A stretch of 64,000 nt of DNA from Isochrysis galbana (lineage: Eukaryota > Haptophyta > Isochrysidales > Isochrysidaceae). Both the position numbers and the translations under genes were made by a program. The notes beneath the pieces were generated by a model. The model was not told the DNA's origin, did not search any database, and worked only from the letters and a program-made list of their open reading frames with translations. This document shows positions 9,749 to 21,648 of this stretch, piece by piece (position 1 is the first letter of the stretch; each line of letters begins with the position of its first letter). The stretch is taken from the NCBI GenBank assembly GCA_018136815.1, contig CM030936.1, positions 5,493,774-5,557,773 on the forward strand, given 5' to 3'.

Positions 9749-10362
9749 GCACTAGGCACCTTCTAAGTGATAGAAACGCATCTCTCAGTGAGAGCGACGT
9801 CCAGTTCGGCTCGTGTGAGCCGCCAGAGCGTGTGCTGTGTGCTGGGGGTGGGGGGTCAGACGGGACTCCGTACCGTCTTTTCGGACGAGGATTCTGAAAA
9901 TGCCGGGAGACCCTCCGAGTCGCTTTCGCCGGGGTTTTCCGCTCAGGGTCAGGGTCAAAAGTCAAAACTGAAAAATGAAAAATGTCGCCCCCCCCCCCCC
10001 CATATCCATATCATGAGTACTTAAAAGCCCAGTTTGACCGCCCAAATAGGTAGTTGACTACTTTATGTTCGTTATTTGACCGTTCATAAGTTTCAGTAAG
10101 TTGACTTGGTTCAACCGGCCAAAACGTTTGATTTGAGTTCGCGTTCGACTTTTTTTTTACCACCTACTTGTACGTATGACATACGGCAAACGCGTTTCGT
10201 GTTTTGTTTTCGAGGAGGGTTGAGAAGGAGCAAGACGGTTCGAGAAGTTTCTCGATGAGTGCCAGTGGCAGCGCTCGCCCGCTCTGGTCTACTCCTCGCC
10301 CTTGCCTCCTCGCCTGCTGTTGGCTCGCTGCCCCTTCCGCCCCGCTTCACGCGCATTGCCCT
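9749..10362. other. spacer, no gene seen
   Basis: Nothing recognisable was found apart from a C run near 9988 and a T run near 10150. The last part, rich in CTCGCC and CCTTGCC, is probably the promoter and 5' UTR of the gene starting at 10363. Confidence 0.4.
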
Positions 10363-11044
10363 ATGCTCCGCACTTTGCTGTTCCTCGCCTCGATGGCCGG
10401 CGCGGCCTCGCTTCGTGTCACGTCCGTGGCTGCATCGGGACATGCTGCTACGCCGCGGACATCGCGGCTGGGTGTCCCTGTCCTCAAGGAGTCTGTCGAT
10501 GAGAAGACTGAGAAGACCGGCAAGAACGACGTGGGTGCCAACGTCCTCAAGGAAGTCATGGCCGGCGAAAAGTCAGAGAACCTGCTTAAGAGGGTCAAGG
10601 ACGCTGGCGTCGCTGGGGCGATTTCATACGCGGCTTGGTAAGCGAGCTGCGCGCCATAAGAGTGAGACTTGCTGGCCTGGTCCATATTGCTCGAGCGAGC
10701 ATCCAGCTACACTGAGTTTGGATGTCACGGTCTGAATCGTAGGCTCTTCTCATACTAACTGCGCTATGTTGTGACACCAAAGCCTCTCCTTTGCACACAG
10801 GGAGCTTGCATTTTGGGGAATTTCTGTGCCTATTGCTTGCTTTGGATTCTACGAGGTCGCCGGTCACTGGCCTGACTTCAGCAATCAAGATGATCTGGCG
10901 AAGCTGGGGGCAGAGGCCTTTGCATTTGTGAATGTGGCCCGCTTCGCGGTGCCACTTCGCATTGGCCTTGCTTTGTCCACCACTCCATGGGTTCAGGCGA
11001 ATGTAGTTGACAAATTCATAAACAAGGGCGAGAAAGAGCAGTGA
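10363..11044 (+). CDS. conserved plastid-targeted membrane protein, FAM210/DUF1279-like
   Basis: Two exons, 10363-10637 and 10801-11044, join through a GT-AG intron that splits a Trp codon, giving 172 residues. The N-terminus MLRTLLFLASMAGAASLR looks like a signal peptide, followed by a Ser/Thr/Lys-rich stretch, as expected of a bipartite plastid presequence. The mature part has a hydrophobic segment with AGAISYAAWELAFWGISVP, then FYEVAGHWPDFSN, KLGAEAFAFVNVARFAVPLR and ALSTTPWV. This resembles short membrane proteins of plants and algae related to the DUF1279/FAM210 group; a biochemical role is not known to me. A charged EKTEKTGKND region before the helix may be stromal. Confidence 0.75.
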
Positions 11045-11559
11045 GAACATTGTACCGGTGCACTCATTTCAGTCTTTCACAAGTTGATGTAGCCATGAAG
11101 GCAGTCAGATCGCGGCTATACCATCATTTCGGGAACCGGTGTGTGCGAAGGCAAACGTTGGCTGCGCTCGGATCAATTATTTGCCCCGAACAGCACCCGC
11201 CCCCATTGTTGCATGTTCATCCACTGCTCGCATATCTTTCATCATCAATAGGCAAATCTCGTCCAGGATGGCTTGAGAGAGGTTGGCCTCACATCTCGAT
11301 GTGTTGGGTTTTCGGTCCTCTTCTGTGACATTCTTGTGACATTCTTCCACCTTCAAAGCTGTGGAGAGACCTCCATGATTTGTTGTTGTTTGCACTTGTC
11401 CTGTATGTTTGTGATATGACTTCATTGTAGGGCGGTCAACAATGATTTATAACTACTAACATGTGGGGGGGGGCTGCATTTTTTTCACCGTTCTCCGAAG
11501 CCCAAGAAAAACTCCTGGCTCCTGGGGGGCTTACCTGCCTCCACGAAAAATTCCCGAGG

Positions 11560-11771
11560 AAAATTGTGGGATTTACGATTTACCCTCTTCCCCTTCCGCG
11601 CCCCTAGCCCTGGCGTTTTTAGGTTCTGTCGCACGTTTATTTAGGTATCGCCGGTCTAAGGAACCGCCCCATTGTGTGACGCTGATCTCCCCTCAATCAG
11701 GTGCTCGCTGTTGGATTTTTACTTCGGTCATCATTAAACCAATTATCAATTATGGCGGGGTTTCGAAGATT
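11560..11771 (+). repeat. LTR-like repeat, second copy inverted at 52880-53160
   Basis: The segment with AGGTATCGCCGGTCTAAGG, then CCGCCC, a GTGACGCTGAT-like block and ATTTTTACTTCGGTC, matches the minus strand of 52880-53000 with scattered differences. At 52.9 kb the copy sits next to a gypsy integrase remnant, so an LTR or adjacent untranslated part of a gypsy element is the likeliest source. It is non-coding. Confidence 0.5.
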
Positions 11772-12060
11772 ACAACATACTTTTATAAGTGGGGGTGTGG
11801 GGGTCAAGGGTCAATCAATGGGGGCCTCGCGCCCCCCTCACCCTCACCCCTCACCCCTCACTCCATTGCAGACATCCCCCGGGATGGGCCTGTACAACCA
11901 ACCTCCTGAGCACTCATCAACCTAGCCCAGACCCCTAGGGGGCGCGGGCCAGGACTCGCGCTCCCACGCCCGCTTGGGCCTGCCCTCGAGCACTCGAGCT
12001 GACCCCCCCGCCCCCTTCCTGAGGAACTTCCTAGTCGCCAAATACTTGCTTTTGCTCAAC
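11772..12060 (+). mobile_element. LINE-family 5' end, diverged copy
   Basis: It starts CAACATACTTTTATAAGTGGGG, a weak hairpin of the subtype seen in inverse at 35653 (CTAC...GTAG). After some inserted bases the start codon context is TCAATGGGGGCCTC, as in the copy at 35627. Downstream GC-rich sequence matches that copy to about 12030. The frame is broken. 12060-12530 is diverged and unassigned; 12530-12884 is the 3' side of the SERCA gene. Confidence 0.5.
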
Positions 12061-12884
12061 CGCACAAGTGGCGCACAAACGGAATCTTCGACTTTTCTTC
12101 GCATTTGAAAGCGTGCGGTCTGACGCATCAAAAGCCATAGTCGCACTTTCCAATTTCCAATAGTACACGAAAGCATATGCATATGCGAGTGCGGCGGCAT
12201 GAAACGCCGGTGAGACCGCCGACCGGTGTCCCCCGACCATTTAGCGTCCGAACACAGCGACAAGGGGGGGCTGACCACCGCTGTGCTCTCGCTGGGGCGC
12301 GGCGAAGGTCGCGGCCTGTCAGGCGGGTCGGTCGCCATCGCTCTGCCCCGGATTCGAGCGGGGAGAGAGACGTAGGGGAAATCTTCCCCCGGTCCCACGA
12401 TAAAAAATTTGGGACTTGGCCTCCGGATCGACAAGAGTTTTTTTTTAACCCAGCCTCCCCCACCTCTACCACAGTGGGAGCAATGACTGAGCAAGGAAGC
12501 AATGAGAGAATAACAGTGAAGGATACAAAATCCTAATTGTGATCAACTATAAATACCAGAGGTACATGTCGATGATGGTCGCGAGTAGAACGTAGTATGA
12601 GCGCACCACGTCCCATCGCAGCCGCACTGGACTGCCAAATGCTCCAAAGAGAGAGAGAGGTACCGACTTGAGCTGAGAGCAATAGCCGAATATCCAACAA
12701 TATTGGCAGACAAGACTGACGACTCGACGGGCTCACACCTAACGGGCTCACACCTCCCACGCCAAGATATTTGTGGCAGTATAGCTTTCAGCCGCGAGCA
12801 CCAAGAGAACGAACAGTAGCAGCTGGAGGAACAAGATTCACGGGTCGTACGAGATGCGAGCGCAAGCCATCATCGGCCAGCCTA

Positions 12885-15800
12885 CTACTCTTGCTTGTCT
12901 TTCATGCGCTTGGCAAAGGCGGCGCGCTCGCGGATGCGCCCAACGAACTTGAGGGCCTCGTCCACAATGATCACAGGGAAAGAGAATGCAAAGACGACGG
13001 CCCAGTCGTTGAATGTAAGCGGTACGATGGAGAAAACCGTGGCAAGCACAGGCACGTACATGATGACGAAGTGGAGGCCAAAGGAGATGACCATGGCGAG
13101 CAACAGCCAAGGGTTGACCCACGGCGGTACTTGGAGTAGCGAGCCGTCTTCAGAAATGGCATTGAGGGCATTGAACATTTCGATGGTCACAAGCACCGAC
13201 AAAGAGAACGTGGATGCCGTGTTCTTCGCGATGCCTGTCATGTAGTCGCAGGGCTTCGCGCTTAGGTCAAGGCCTCCATTTGCGGCCCACGCATTAAAGT
13301 TTGGTTCGTAGGGATCATCGGGGAAGAGCTCGCCGAACTGTGCGCACTTGCCCCAGTTGGCTAGGTGCTTGAAGCTGATGAGTGGCTGTCCGTATTCCGA
13401 CCAGTCGTAGGCGACATACCAATATGCGAAGGAGCCCACGGTTGCAAACCCAACGTACAACCCAACCACCATATAGCGGAAGAAAACCCAAGGTGTGATG
13501 AGCTGATCGTCGGCGCGACGGGGTGGCTTCCGCATAATGTCAGGGTCCGGCGGATTGAAGCCAAGCGCTGTCGCCGGCGGGCCATCGGTTACAAGGTTGA
13601 CCCAGAGAAGCTGCACCGGGATGAGACCTTCAGGTAGACCAAGCACTGCAGTCAAGAAGATGGAGGCTACCTCGCCTATATTAGAGGAGATGAGGTAGCG
13701 GATGAAAGCCTTCATGTTCATGTAGATAGACCGGCCCTCCTCGACAGCGGCGACTATCGTAGCAAAGTTATCGTCGGCGAGGATCATGTCCGCTGCCTCC
13801 TTGGCAACCTCTGTACCAGCGATGCCCATGGCTACGCCGATCGCCGCTTGTTTGAGCGCGGGCGCATCGTTCACGCCGTCGCCCGTCATGGCCGGGACCT
13901 CACCCGCTTGCCGCAAGAGCTTGACGAGCTCCTGCTTGTCGCGCGGCTCCGTGCGAGAGAACACCATGGAGTGGCGGCTCTCCGTAAGGAGCTCCTTGCG
14001 CTTTGCTTCTGGGAGCTGAAAAAATTCGCTTCCCATGAAAGAGCGGTTCTGGAGGGACTCGCCTGGCTGGAAAATGCCGATCTCTTTCGCAATGGCCTCA
14101 GCGGTTGGCTTGGTATCACCCGTGATCATGACGACACGAATGCCAGCCGTGGCACACGCACTTATGGCGGCGGGCACCTCGGGCCGAGCAGGGTCTTTGA
14201 TGCCAACGATGCCGACGAACGTCATGTTTTGCTCGAAGCCGGCAAAGTTCGCAGGATTGGTGAGTGACTTGTGTGCAGAGTGGGACGGGCCATCATAATC
14301 TGCGAGAGCCCCAGCGTCCTCGCCGATTGCCATAGCAAGGCAGCGAAGCGGGCGCGAGGCCATTTCTGTCGTCTTACGCAAGATGTCCTCGCGATGGGCA
14401 GGCGTGAGCGCCACCGTGGAGCCGTCGGCAAGGCGAATCTTCGTGCAACGCGGAATGATGCTCTCCGCGGCCCCCTTGCAGTAGAGCATGTTGCGCCCGG
14501 AGGAGGTGCGGGCGCGCGAGCGAGTGGCACGCGCGGGGCTCGCATCGACTGTGGTGTTCGCTGCACTAGGACCAAAACCGCACAGAGTCGACATCGACTT
14601 GCGGTCACGAGAGAATTCTAGAATGGCGTGGCACGGAGCCATGGCAGCCCAGTGATTATTGGCCTGCGTGCAAGCGAGCGCAGGGTCGCTAGGACGCGCC
14701 ACGCCCGGAATGCCTATCTTCTCGGCCAGAACTTTGAGTGCCGCCTCCGTCGGCTCACCCAGACGCTCGTACTTCCCATCCGAATAGTAGATCGACGCCT
14801 GATTGCACAGTGCGCATACTTTCGCCAGATCAAGCACGCCTTCCGTCGAGGGGCCTAAGATAAGGCCATCTACCTCGCCATGAGGCTCGTAAGAGGTTCC
14901 TGAAACGCTGTGCTCGACGAGGTCTGAAGCCGATTTGCCCGCGTACGCGATGGCAACTGCCGTCATTTGGTTGGTGGTGAGCGTTCCGGTCTTGTCCGAG
15001 CAAATAACGGTGGTGCAGCCCAGGGTCTCGACGGACGGGAGGCGGCGAACGATGGCATTGCGCTTGACCATCTTGCGAGTGCCGAGCGCTAGGCACAGGG
15101 TGATCACGGCTGGCAGGCCCTCAGGGATGGCAGCAACACCGAGTGCTACAGCGATTTTGAGGTAGTAGATCAACCCATGCCAGAAACCACCGTGAACAGG
15201 GTCGGAGAATTTGTTGAAGTTCATGACCCACACCGCGAGGCAAATGCCGGCAATGACTCGGGCGAGCATTTCACCGAAAGCATCAATTTTTTGGCCAAGG
15301 GGCGTCTTCTCCTCATCCTCTGCCGCCTGCTGAACATCGGCCTGGATCTTGCCGATTTCCGTACGCATTCCCGTGGCGACAACAATGCCAACCGCACCGC
15401 CGCCTGAGAGCGTCGTGCCTGAGAAGACCATGTTGGTCTTGTCTTGAATGCGTGCATTCTCTCCGACAATGTCAGTGTGCTTCATTACAGTTTCGGACTC
15501 GCCAGTGAGCGGTCCCTCATCAGCCCTCACAGTAGTCGTCTTGAGACGAAGCAGCCGCAAGTCTGCAGGCACCTTATCGCCCACTGCTAGCTCCACAATG
15601 TCACCAGGCACGAGATCGGCCGCAGGCAGGTCAGGGACGAGCTTGCCGTCGCGTATGCACTTGGCCTTGCATGTCTGCAGTTCTTTGAGTGCCTCTAGTG
15701 CGTTCTCCGCATTATGCTCTTGCCAGACACCCACAATCGCATTGATGATAAGAATGAGAAGTATGACGAAGGGCTCCACGAAAGCCCCAATGCCCTCGTC

Positions 15801-16455
15801 AGCCTCCTCCTCGAAAAATGCAAGGACCTTCCGGGAGGGACACGAACGTAGTAAGATGGCTTCAGTCGTGATCAAGGTGCTGGTGACATGACACGCTATG
15901 ATCGTTTTTGCTCCACACCATTCCAAGTGTGGCTGCCTTTGAAGCCCGATGCCCAGGCAGCCCATGCAGCGCGAAAGCTGCTGGCATGCGCGCCAGGCAA
16001 TATCAATCGCCAGGGAACATTGAGTGCGTAGAAAGCGCCGCGACTACTACGCAGTGCACGCGTTACGTCACAAGCACCCCTGCCCACCACGAGTGCTCAG
16101 CAAACCCAGAGAGACAGCAGGCTGTGCTGGGAGAGAGACGCACAAAAGAGAGAATGGCTGCGCCGAGGAGAATCTTCACGAGGAGATCATCGAACTGCTG
16201 CAGGACTAGCTTCCAGAGCGGCGTGCCCTCCTCCTTTGCTAGCTCATTCGGGCCAAACTGCGCACGCCGCCTCTTGACCTCAGCAGCGCTCAGCCCACTC
16301 GAGGCCTCGACACGCAGACTGGAGAGGACCTGCGGAGAGATGGAGGTCGGGATGAGCTCGGACGTATCGTGCGCGCGCCGCCGCCGCTTCGCGTGCGCAT
16401 GCGCACTCGCCTGGTCCGTCGAGCTGGCCCAGGGCTTGGGCTCGGCGCCAGACAT
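12885..16455 (-). CDS. SERCA-type Ca2+-transporting P-type ATPase
   Basis: Exon 1 is 16144-16455 and exon 2 is 12885-15827, separated by a 316-bp GT-AG intron. The join falls after GAAILSF and before VLAFFEEEADEG, exactly within the conserved SERCA M2 region. The protein is 1084 residues. It pumps two Ca2+ per ATP from cytosol into ER-type stores. Visible motifs are TGES (about 212), PEGLP in M4 (about 339), the phosphorylation motif CSDKTGTLTTNQM with Asp near 382, a KGAAES nucleotide-binding block, TGDGVNDAPALK, and the M6 block NLVTDGPPATALGFNPPDP. The N-terminus is about 40 residues longer than animal SERCA and has a KRRRR run. A Ser/Arg-rich insert (ARATRSRARTSSGRN) lies in the nucleotide domain. 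The C-terminus ends KDKQE. RPS19 starts 295 bp upstream on the other strand. Confidence 0.96.
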
Positions 16456-16750
16456 GGGCGGGGGGGGGGGGCGTAGGGAGCGAGGAGGCGGCGAGGTGGG
16501 TGTGACGTGTGTGTGTGTGTGTGTCCAGCGCAGCAGAGGGGGGGGGGCGGGGGAAGGGGAGAGGGGGGGGAGGGGGGGGGGGGGGGCCGAGCTCCCTCCG
16601 ACCCCGACCCCCCCCCGGTATAGGTCTGAGTCGCCTTAGGGCCTCCCCTTGGTATTCCACCCCTAGTGCCACGAGGCCGGCGCCCCCCCCCCCCTCTCCC
16701 CGCCGCCAGCCCTGCCCCGCCGCCAGAGCCGCAGCCTCGCGCCCCTCAGC
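16456..16750. promoter_or_regulatory. shared divergent promoter region of SERCA and RPS19
   Basis: Only 295 bp separate two start codons in opposite directions, so both promoters must lie here or overlap the genes. The sequence has a (GT)n run near 16506-16523, long G runs at 16461 and 16540-16586, C runs near 16607 and 16685, and no clear TATA box. This looks like a TATA-less initiation region. No specific factor site can be named. Confidence 0.6.
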
Positions 16751-17531
16751 ATGTCTGCTGCTCGCGGAGTCAACGTCAAGGACGTGCCGTCCGACCAGTT
16801 CGTCGTGGCGTACGCGGCGCATCTCAAGCGTATTGGCAAGATTGAGGTGCCCAAGTGGGCTGACCTCGTGAAGACCGGCTCCTACAAGGAGCTGGCGCCG
16901 TATGACCCTGACTGGTACTACATCCGCGCAGGTCCGTGCCAACACGAGAGAGCACTAGGGAAGTGAGCGTCGTAGGGATTAGGCGGCATGCGTAGCGAAG
17001 TCATGTCGCCCTGAGCAGTAGCCTCCGCCGTAACGTGCCCTGCTCCGAGCATGGCATCACCAACCTGCACTCATGCTGACTGTTCTTCGTCGTCAACCCT
17101 GGGTGCAGCGGCCATGGCCCGGCGAGTGTACATGCGCGGTGGTGCGGGTGTGGGCGCCTTCAAGAAGGTCTTTGGTGGGCGCAAGAGCCGGGGTACGCGG
17201 CCTGAGAAGGCGGCAAAGGGCTCTGGTTCGATCGCGCGCCACATCCTGAAGCAGCTGGAGATCCTCAAGATACTTGAGAAAGTCCCGGATGGCAAGGGGT
17301 ACGCTTGTTCACCTTGCCCAATGACGCGTGGTTTGATACGTGTCGCGTCTGATTGCATTCTTATAGCGCTCTACCGCGCGATCTCCAACAGCCATGCAAG
17401 TTCTTCCCGTACTGTTAGCCCTGAACTCATCTGTCCCCTTGCCCCCTCCCAATCTTTGCAGACGTCGCATCACACCCCAGGGTCAGCGTGATCTAGACTC
17501 CATAGCCGGACAGATTGGCGACAAGGCTTAA
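16751..17531 (+). CDS. RPS19: 40S ribosomal protein S19 (eS19)
   Basis: Exons 16751-16931, 17109-17298 and 17462-17531 join through two GT-AG introns to give 146 residues, close to the 145 of animal RPS19. The translation begins [12 protein letters not shown] and contains [20 protein letters not shown], then [23 protein letters not shown]-like [23 protein letters not shown] and the C-terminal [18 protein letters not shown]. All are hallmark eS19 segments. It is a structural protein of the small ribosomal subunit needed for 18S rRNA maturation. Both joins restore conserved residues (RA-AA and KG-RR), so the model is firm. Confidence 0.97.
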
Positions 17532-17610
17532 ATAGGCACTTGTGGTGGTTCGCGAATCCATGGCCGTTTCCTGTGGTAACTTTCCACCAGATGCTCGTGC
17601 GAATTTTGCG

Positions 17611-17852
17611 TAGGGCACCGAATGTAACACCGCGTGTTCGCAAGCACTTGGTACGAAGAGCGAGCGAGTGGGCACATGATGCTAAGGGAATGCTCGGGTT
17701 GATATGTGGAGCTTCACGTTTGTGGTCTGGGTAGGGCACCGAATGTATGACCGCGTGTTCGCAAGCACTTGGTATCGAGAGCGAGCGAGTGGGCACATGA
17801 AGGTCAGGGAATGCCCGGGTTGATATGAGGAGCTTCATGTGTGTGAGTTTGA
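17611..17852. repeat. 121-bp tandem duplication downstream of RPS19
   Basis: Two adjacent copies start TAGGGCACCGAATGTA at 17611 and 17732. They share the block GAGCGAGCGAGTGGGCACAT and the GGGTTGATATG block, with about ten differences. The region is non-coding and lies just beyond the RPS19 stop, possibly in the 3' UTR. Confidence 0.8.
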
Positions 17853-18009
17853 CCTCACCTTCCTGCGCATCAACGTGCGCCATTCGTCTACACGCAGTAT
17901 TATGACCAGACTGTCAGCTCCAGCTCCCTCCCCTGGCGGGCAGGCCGTAGGTGCTCGTGTTCAGTGTTTCTCTATCTCCGTTTCTTGGGGGTGGAGGCGT
18001 GGCTACAGT

Positions 18010-18080
18010 GTTAGTGTTATGACCCAAAGCCGCGCGGGAGGCGAGAAGATAAAAAAACATTTGAAGATTCTGGGCTAAAA
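18010..18080. repeat. two LINE-family 3' ends meeting at one A run
   Basis: On the plus strand AGCCGCGCGGGAGGCGAGAAG runs into an A run at about 18034. The same A run is followed by CATTTGAAGATTCTGGGCTA, the minus-strand 3' end of the other tail subtype. Two copies thus inserted tail to tail at, or one into, the A-tract of the other. Confidence 0.55.
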
Positions 18081-19500
18081 AAACCGTTGTGGTTAGGGGG
18101 AGAGCCGCCCTTAGGTTTCTCCCAAGGGAGCCTCTTTCTCTTTCCTTTGCTCTTCCTCCCTTCGTGTGTTTTGTTTCCCCCCCTTTGCTCTTCGGGCGTG
18201 CACCCCCTCCGTCCGGTCGGGATCCTCCGATCTCGATCTCCTTCGCCCCGTGTGTTAGGATAGGGGTGATCGCTCTCGATCCCCCTCCCTTGTTTTCTCA
18301 TGTGCGCGCCCCCTTTCTATCCTTGCGCGCGCCCCCTGTTGCGTTAGGGGGAGCGCGCGAACGCCCTCCATGCCCCACGACACGCTCTATTCTTAGAACG
18401 TGTCTTCCCGCCCAGCGCCCCGCCCTTCCCTCTCTTCCCTCTCTCCGTGCCCGCATGTAGCCGAGATCCCTCCCTTGCGCTTTCCTTTGTAAACCCGGTC
18501 CTCTCCCTGTTTCCTTGGCCAGCGGGGTCGGTGTCGCATTCGCGAATCGACGCTCGTTAAGCTTCTCTCTTCTCTTCGTTCGGTATTTATCGTTATAATT
18601 CTCTCGTTCTCGTTCTCGGTCAAAAAAAAACTTCGCGTGGACGCCTAGGATCTAGGGTTGTGGAGCGCCCTGTCTTTTCCTCTCGAAGAGAAGGGAAGTT
18701 TCCCCACCTTTCTTCCCCCCAGGCGCCTCGCAAAAAGGTTTAATTCGCTATCTCCCCGCGTTTCGTTACCTGCTTCTGGCTTCTGGGGGCAATCAGGTTT
18801 GGTTTGCCATCTCCCCTTGGAGATCGATTTAGATTCGCTGCTTGGGTGAGGGAATCTTTCTCCTTGGTCCTTGGGTTGCCATCTACCCTTGGAGATTGAT
18901 TTAGATTCGCTGCTTTGGTTTTTGGTTATCTTTCTCCTTGATGCAAGTTGCATAGCCCTTGGTCCCGTTGGTTTTTGGTTTTCTCCTACCTTGGTTGCTA
19001 CTCACTCAGGGTTGCTCGATAGAAACGTCTAGAAGGTTCACGCGCAACGGCAAGATTTCTTTGATCGCAAGGATATCTCGCTGCGATCTGTATCCAAAGT
19101 GATCGCCGCGGTTGCGCGACATAACTTTCCTCCTCGACTTTCCGCCTCGTGGGAAATCTAAAACGAAGACACGCTCCGGCCATAGCTGCGGAATCTCTCT
19201 CTCTCTCTCGCTCTCTCTCTCCGTCTCTCGCGACGTGTTTGAGTTACCGGTGATGTGGGGTCTCGGTTATTTCATGTTTTGCTTAGTTTGGGTGAATGAT
19301 TCTGGTGCGTTCGTGAGTCGGTGCATCCTGTTGTTTTCTGCATCGTTGGATCCGACGTCCTGTCGTCAGTCGTCATCCGTCGCTCTCGCTCTCGTCGCTC
19401 TCGCTCTCGTAACACTCGTACCCTACAAACTCGCCTCGCATCACCAGCCCCTGCCATCACAGCCCTCCTCTCACTCACCCTCGCCTCTCGCCGCTCGCTC
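18081..19500. other. pyrimidine-rich spacer, no gene recognised
   Basis: The plus strand is rich in C and T (CTTTCTC, CCCCCT, CTCTCT near 19196-19230). Long frames in it are low-complexity and match nothing I know. The segment containing GAGATCGATTTAGATTCGCTGC is repeated at about 18822 and 18890. This could be the leader of the gag-like reading frame that follows. Confidence 0.35.
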
Positions 19501-19501
19501 G

Positions 19502-20361
19502 ATGTCGCTTTCGCCGCCGTCCTCGCCCTCGCCCAAGCCCGCCTGCCCGCCTTCCTCTGCTGACGGGCCTCAGTCCGTCAGCGTCTCCGAAGTCGTCTCC
19601 TCAGCCGCGCCTGCCACCGGCATGCCTCCCTCCTCATTGCCCTCAGGCCCTATGGGCCATCACAATTCGTCAGGTGTAAAAAAAAACCTTTCAATATTCT
19701 TACCGCACTCGCGGCGAATGGAACCACTACATACATACCTACTGCACGTAGTACGTAGCATACTTTCTACACCCCCATTCCCCCGGCCCTTCTCCCCCCC
19801 GCCATCAGGCGGCTCCCCCCGTACACTACTAGGGGGATAGCGCGCGACCCCGACCCAACACCGCCCTCCGCCGACGACCTTCTGGACCTCTACCTCTCCG
19901 ACGACCCACCGGCCGGCCCAGCCTCTGGCAGCCCCGCCACCGCCTCCTCCTCCGTCGGACCGCTCTGCTCCGCCGCCTCTCTTCACACCCCCGTCTCCCT
20001 CGCCATCGCCTTCGATGCTCTCGAACCATCCGCCTCCCGCTCCATCGTCATCGCCGCCGCCGCCGCCGCCCCCTCCCCCCCCCACCTTCACCTTCCAACT
20101 GGACGGCGGCGCCAACACGAACATCCTCTCCGACCCCGCCGCCTACCCCCTGATGGTCGCCGCCGCCTCCTTCTCCGACTCCGGCTGCTTCGTCTGTGGC
20201 GAGCGCACTTGCTCCGCCCGCACTTGCCCCCGCCGTTGTCCCTCTTGCGGCGAGAAACTATGCCCTGGCGCACGCGACAAGACACTTTGCGTCGTGTGCG
20301 CCCCCTCCCCGCCTTCTCCCCACTGGACGACGACGCTCTCCTCGTCCACAGTGGCCCATTA
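19502..20361 (+). pseudogene. gag/protease-like fragment of an LTR retroelement, interrupted
   Basis: A Ser/Pro-rich frame begins MSLSPPSSPSPKPACPP at 19502 and is interrupted at about 19678-19838 by a LINE-family tail. Past the interruption the reading contains a Pro run, then FTFQLDGGANTNILSDP, which resembles the retroviral-type aspartic protease active site (D-S/T-G-A). A Cys-rich block with CFVCGERTCSARTCPRRC and CPSCGEKLC follows. It may be the missing gag-protease part of a copia element, but the order of Cys block and protease motif is unusual. The assignment is tentative; an unrelated host gene remnant is possible. Confidence 0.35.
19678..19838 (-). repeat. 5'-truncated LINE-family tail inserted in the gag-like frame
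   Basis: It begins with an A run then CCTTTCAATATTCTTACCGC and continues with the block CCCGGCCCTTCTCCCCCC and CACTACTAGGGGGATAG, almost identical to 59812-59955. About 160 bp remain. No target duplication was recognised. Confidence 0.65.
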
Positions 20362-20626
20362 GCAAGGGCGTGTCCCTCGAGCTCCTTGATCTCAAGCTGG
20401 AGCTGGGGCGCGTTCCTTGTCTCGCTCTCCGCTTCGAGGTCGACCTCCTCCTCATGCTCAAGGCCTTCGAGTTCGAGACCACCCGGGTAGAACACAGTGC
20501 TCATGAGTGAGAGAGTAGTGGGGGGGGAGGGGGGAGCGCGCGCTGCCGAACAGGCGGGGGGGGGGGAGAGGGAGCACAAAGCACAAATAACGGTGAAGAG
20601 CAAAAGGGCGCGAGCGCCACTTCTAG

Positions 20627-20902
<276 letters not shown>

Positions 20903-20929
20903 GCCCTTTTATCCTTACCATGACTGCCT

Positions 20930-21000
20930 TGCTTAAAATTAAAAAAGGTAGTGGGTCCACGGCCGCGTGTGCGGTGAGAATATTAAAAGGTTTATTTATA
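20930..21000 (+). repeat. LINE-family 3' end
   Basis: GTCCACGGCCGCGTGTGCGG, followed by TGAGAATATTAAAAGGTTTAT, is the exact inverse of the segment at 59812-59856. Only the last part of the element is present, ending in an AT-rich tail to about 21020. Confidence 0.7.
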
Positions 21001-21083
21001 CTATAATTATAAAAGTAAAAGTATATCGCGCTCCGTGTCACCCTTACGGCCACCGTCAGGTCTCACCCACCTGACTCCTACCT

Positions 21084-21542
21084 ATCGCGCTGGATGCCAG
21101 GAAGCAGCCAGAGCGGCAACAAAAAGCAGTAGGGTCATGACAGACAGTGAGAGAGACAAACAGGAAGGCGTGCGAGGGAACAAAGAAGGAATCAAGGATT
21201 TAGGGAATTGGCGAGTATTGCCTTAGTATGAGCCGATGAAGCGTCGTGAGTGTTGATGAAGGTGAGATTCCTTAGGTGCACTAAGTCGATCTAGAGTGAG
21301 CTGAGATCCCCAAGATGAAGGCGAGGTCTAGAAGTCGATGTGCAAATGACTCGGGAACCCCAAGAACTCGATGTGCATCGACTGCAGATGATAATGTAGA
21401 GAAGAGTCCAGAAGGTGGTGCACATGATGAAAGAGGCTGATGACTTGATGAAAAGGAATCTGGCAGACAAAGTTATCGGTAAAGCCGATTCTATCGGTAA
21501 GGACCAATGGGTTGTGTTGGCAGATGACGGCACTCTGTGATA
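21084..21542 (-). repeat. 3' LTR of the copia element
   Basis: It is identical to 28774-29232 except for two bases at the outer edge (positions 21086-21087). On the coding strand it starts TATCACAGAGTGCC directly after a GGGGGGG polypurine tract. Confidence 0.85.
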
Positions 21543-21648
21543 CCCCCCCATAAGGCGAGCACGGAGGGTGAGGCTTAGATACAGAGGATAAGGGTAGAAG
21601 AATGGAGAATGCCTTGCATGACAGTCGTAATACTCGGAGTGGTATATG

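Noticed and set aside
17540..17883. Frames across the 121-bp tandem duplication
   Set aside because: They repeat with the duplication and have no independent support.
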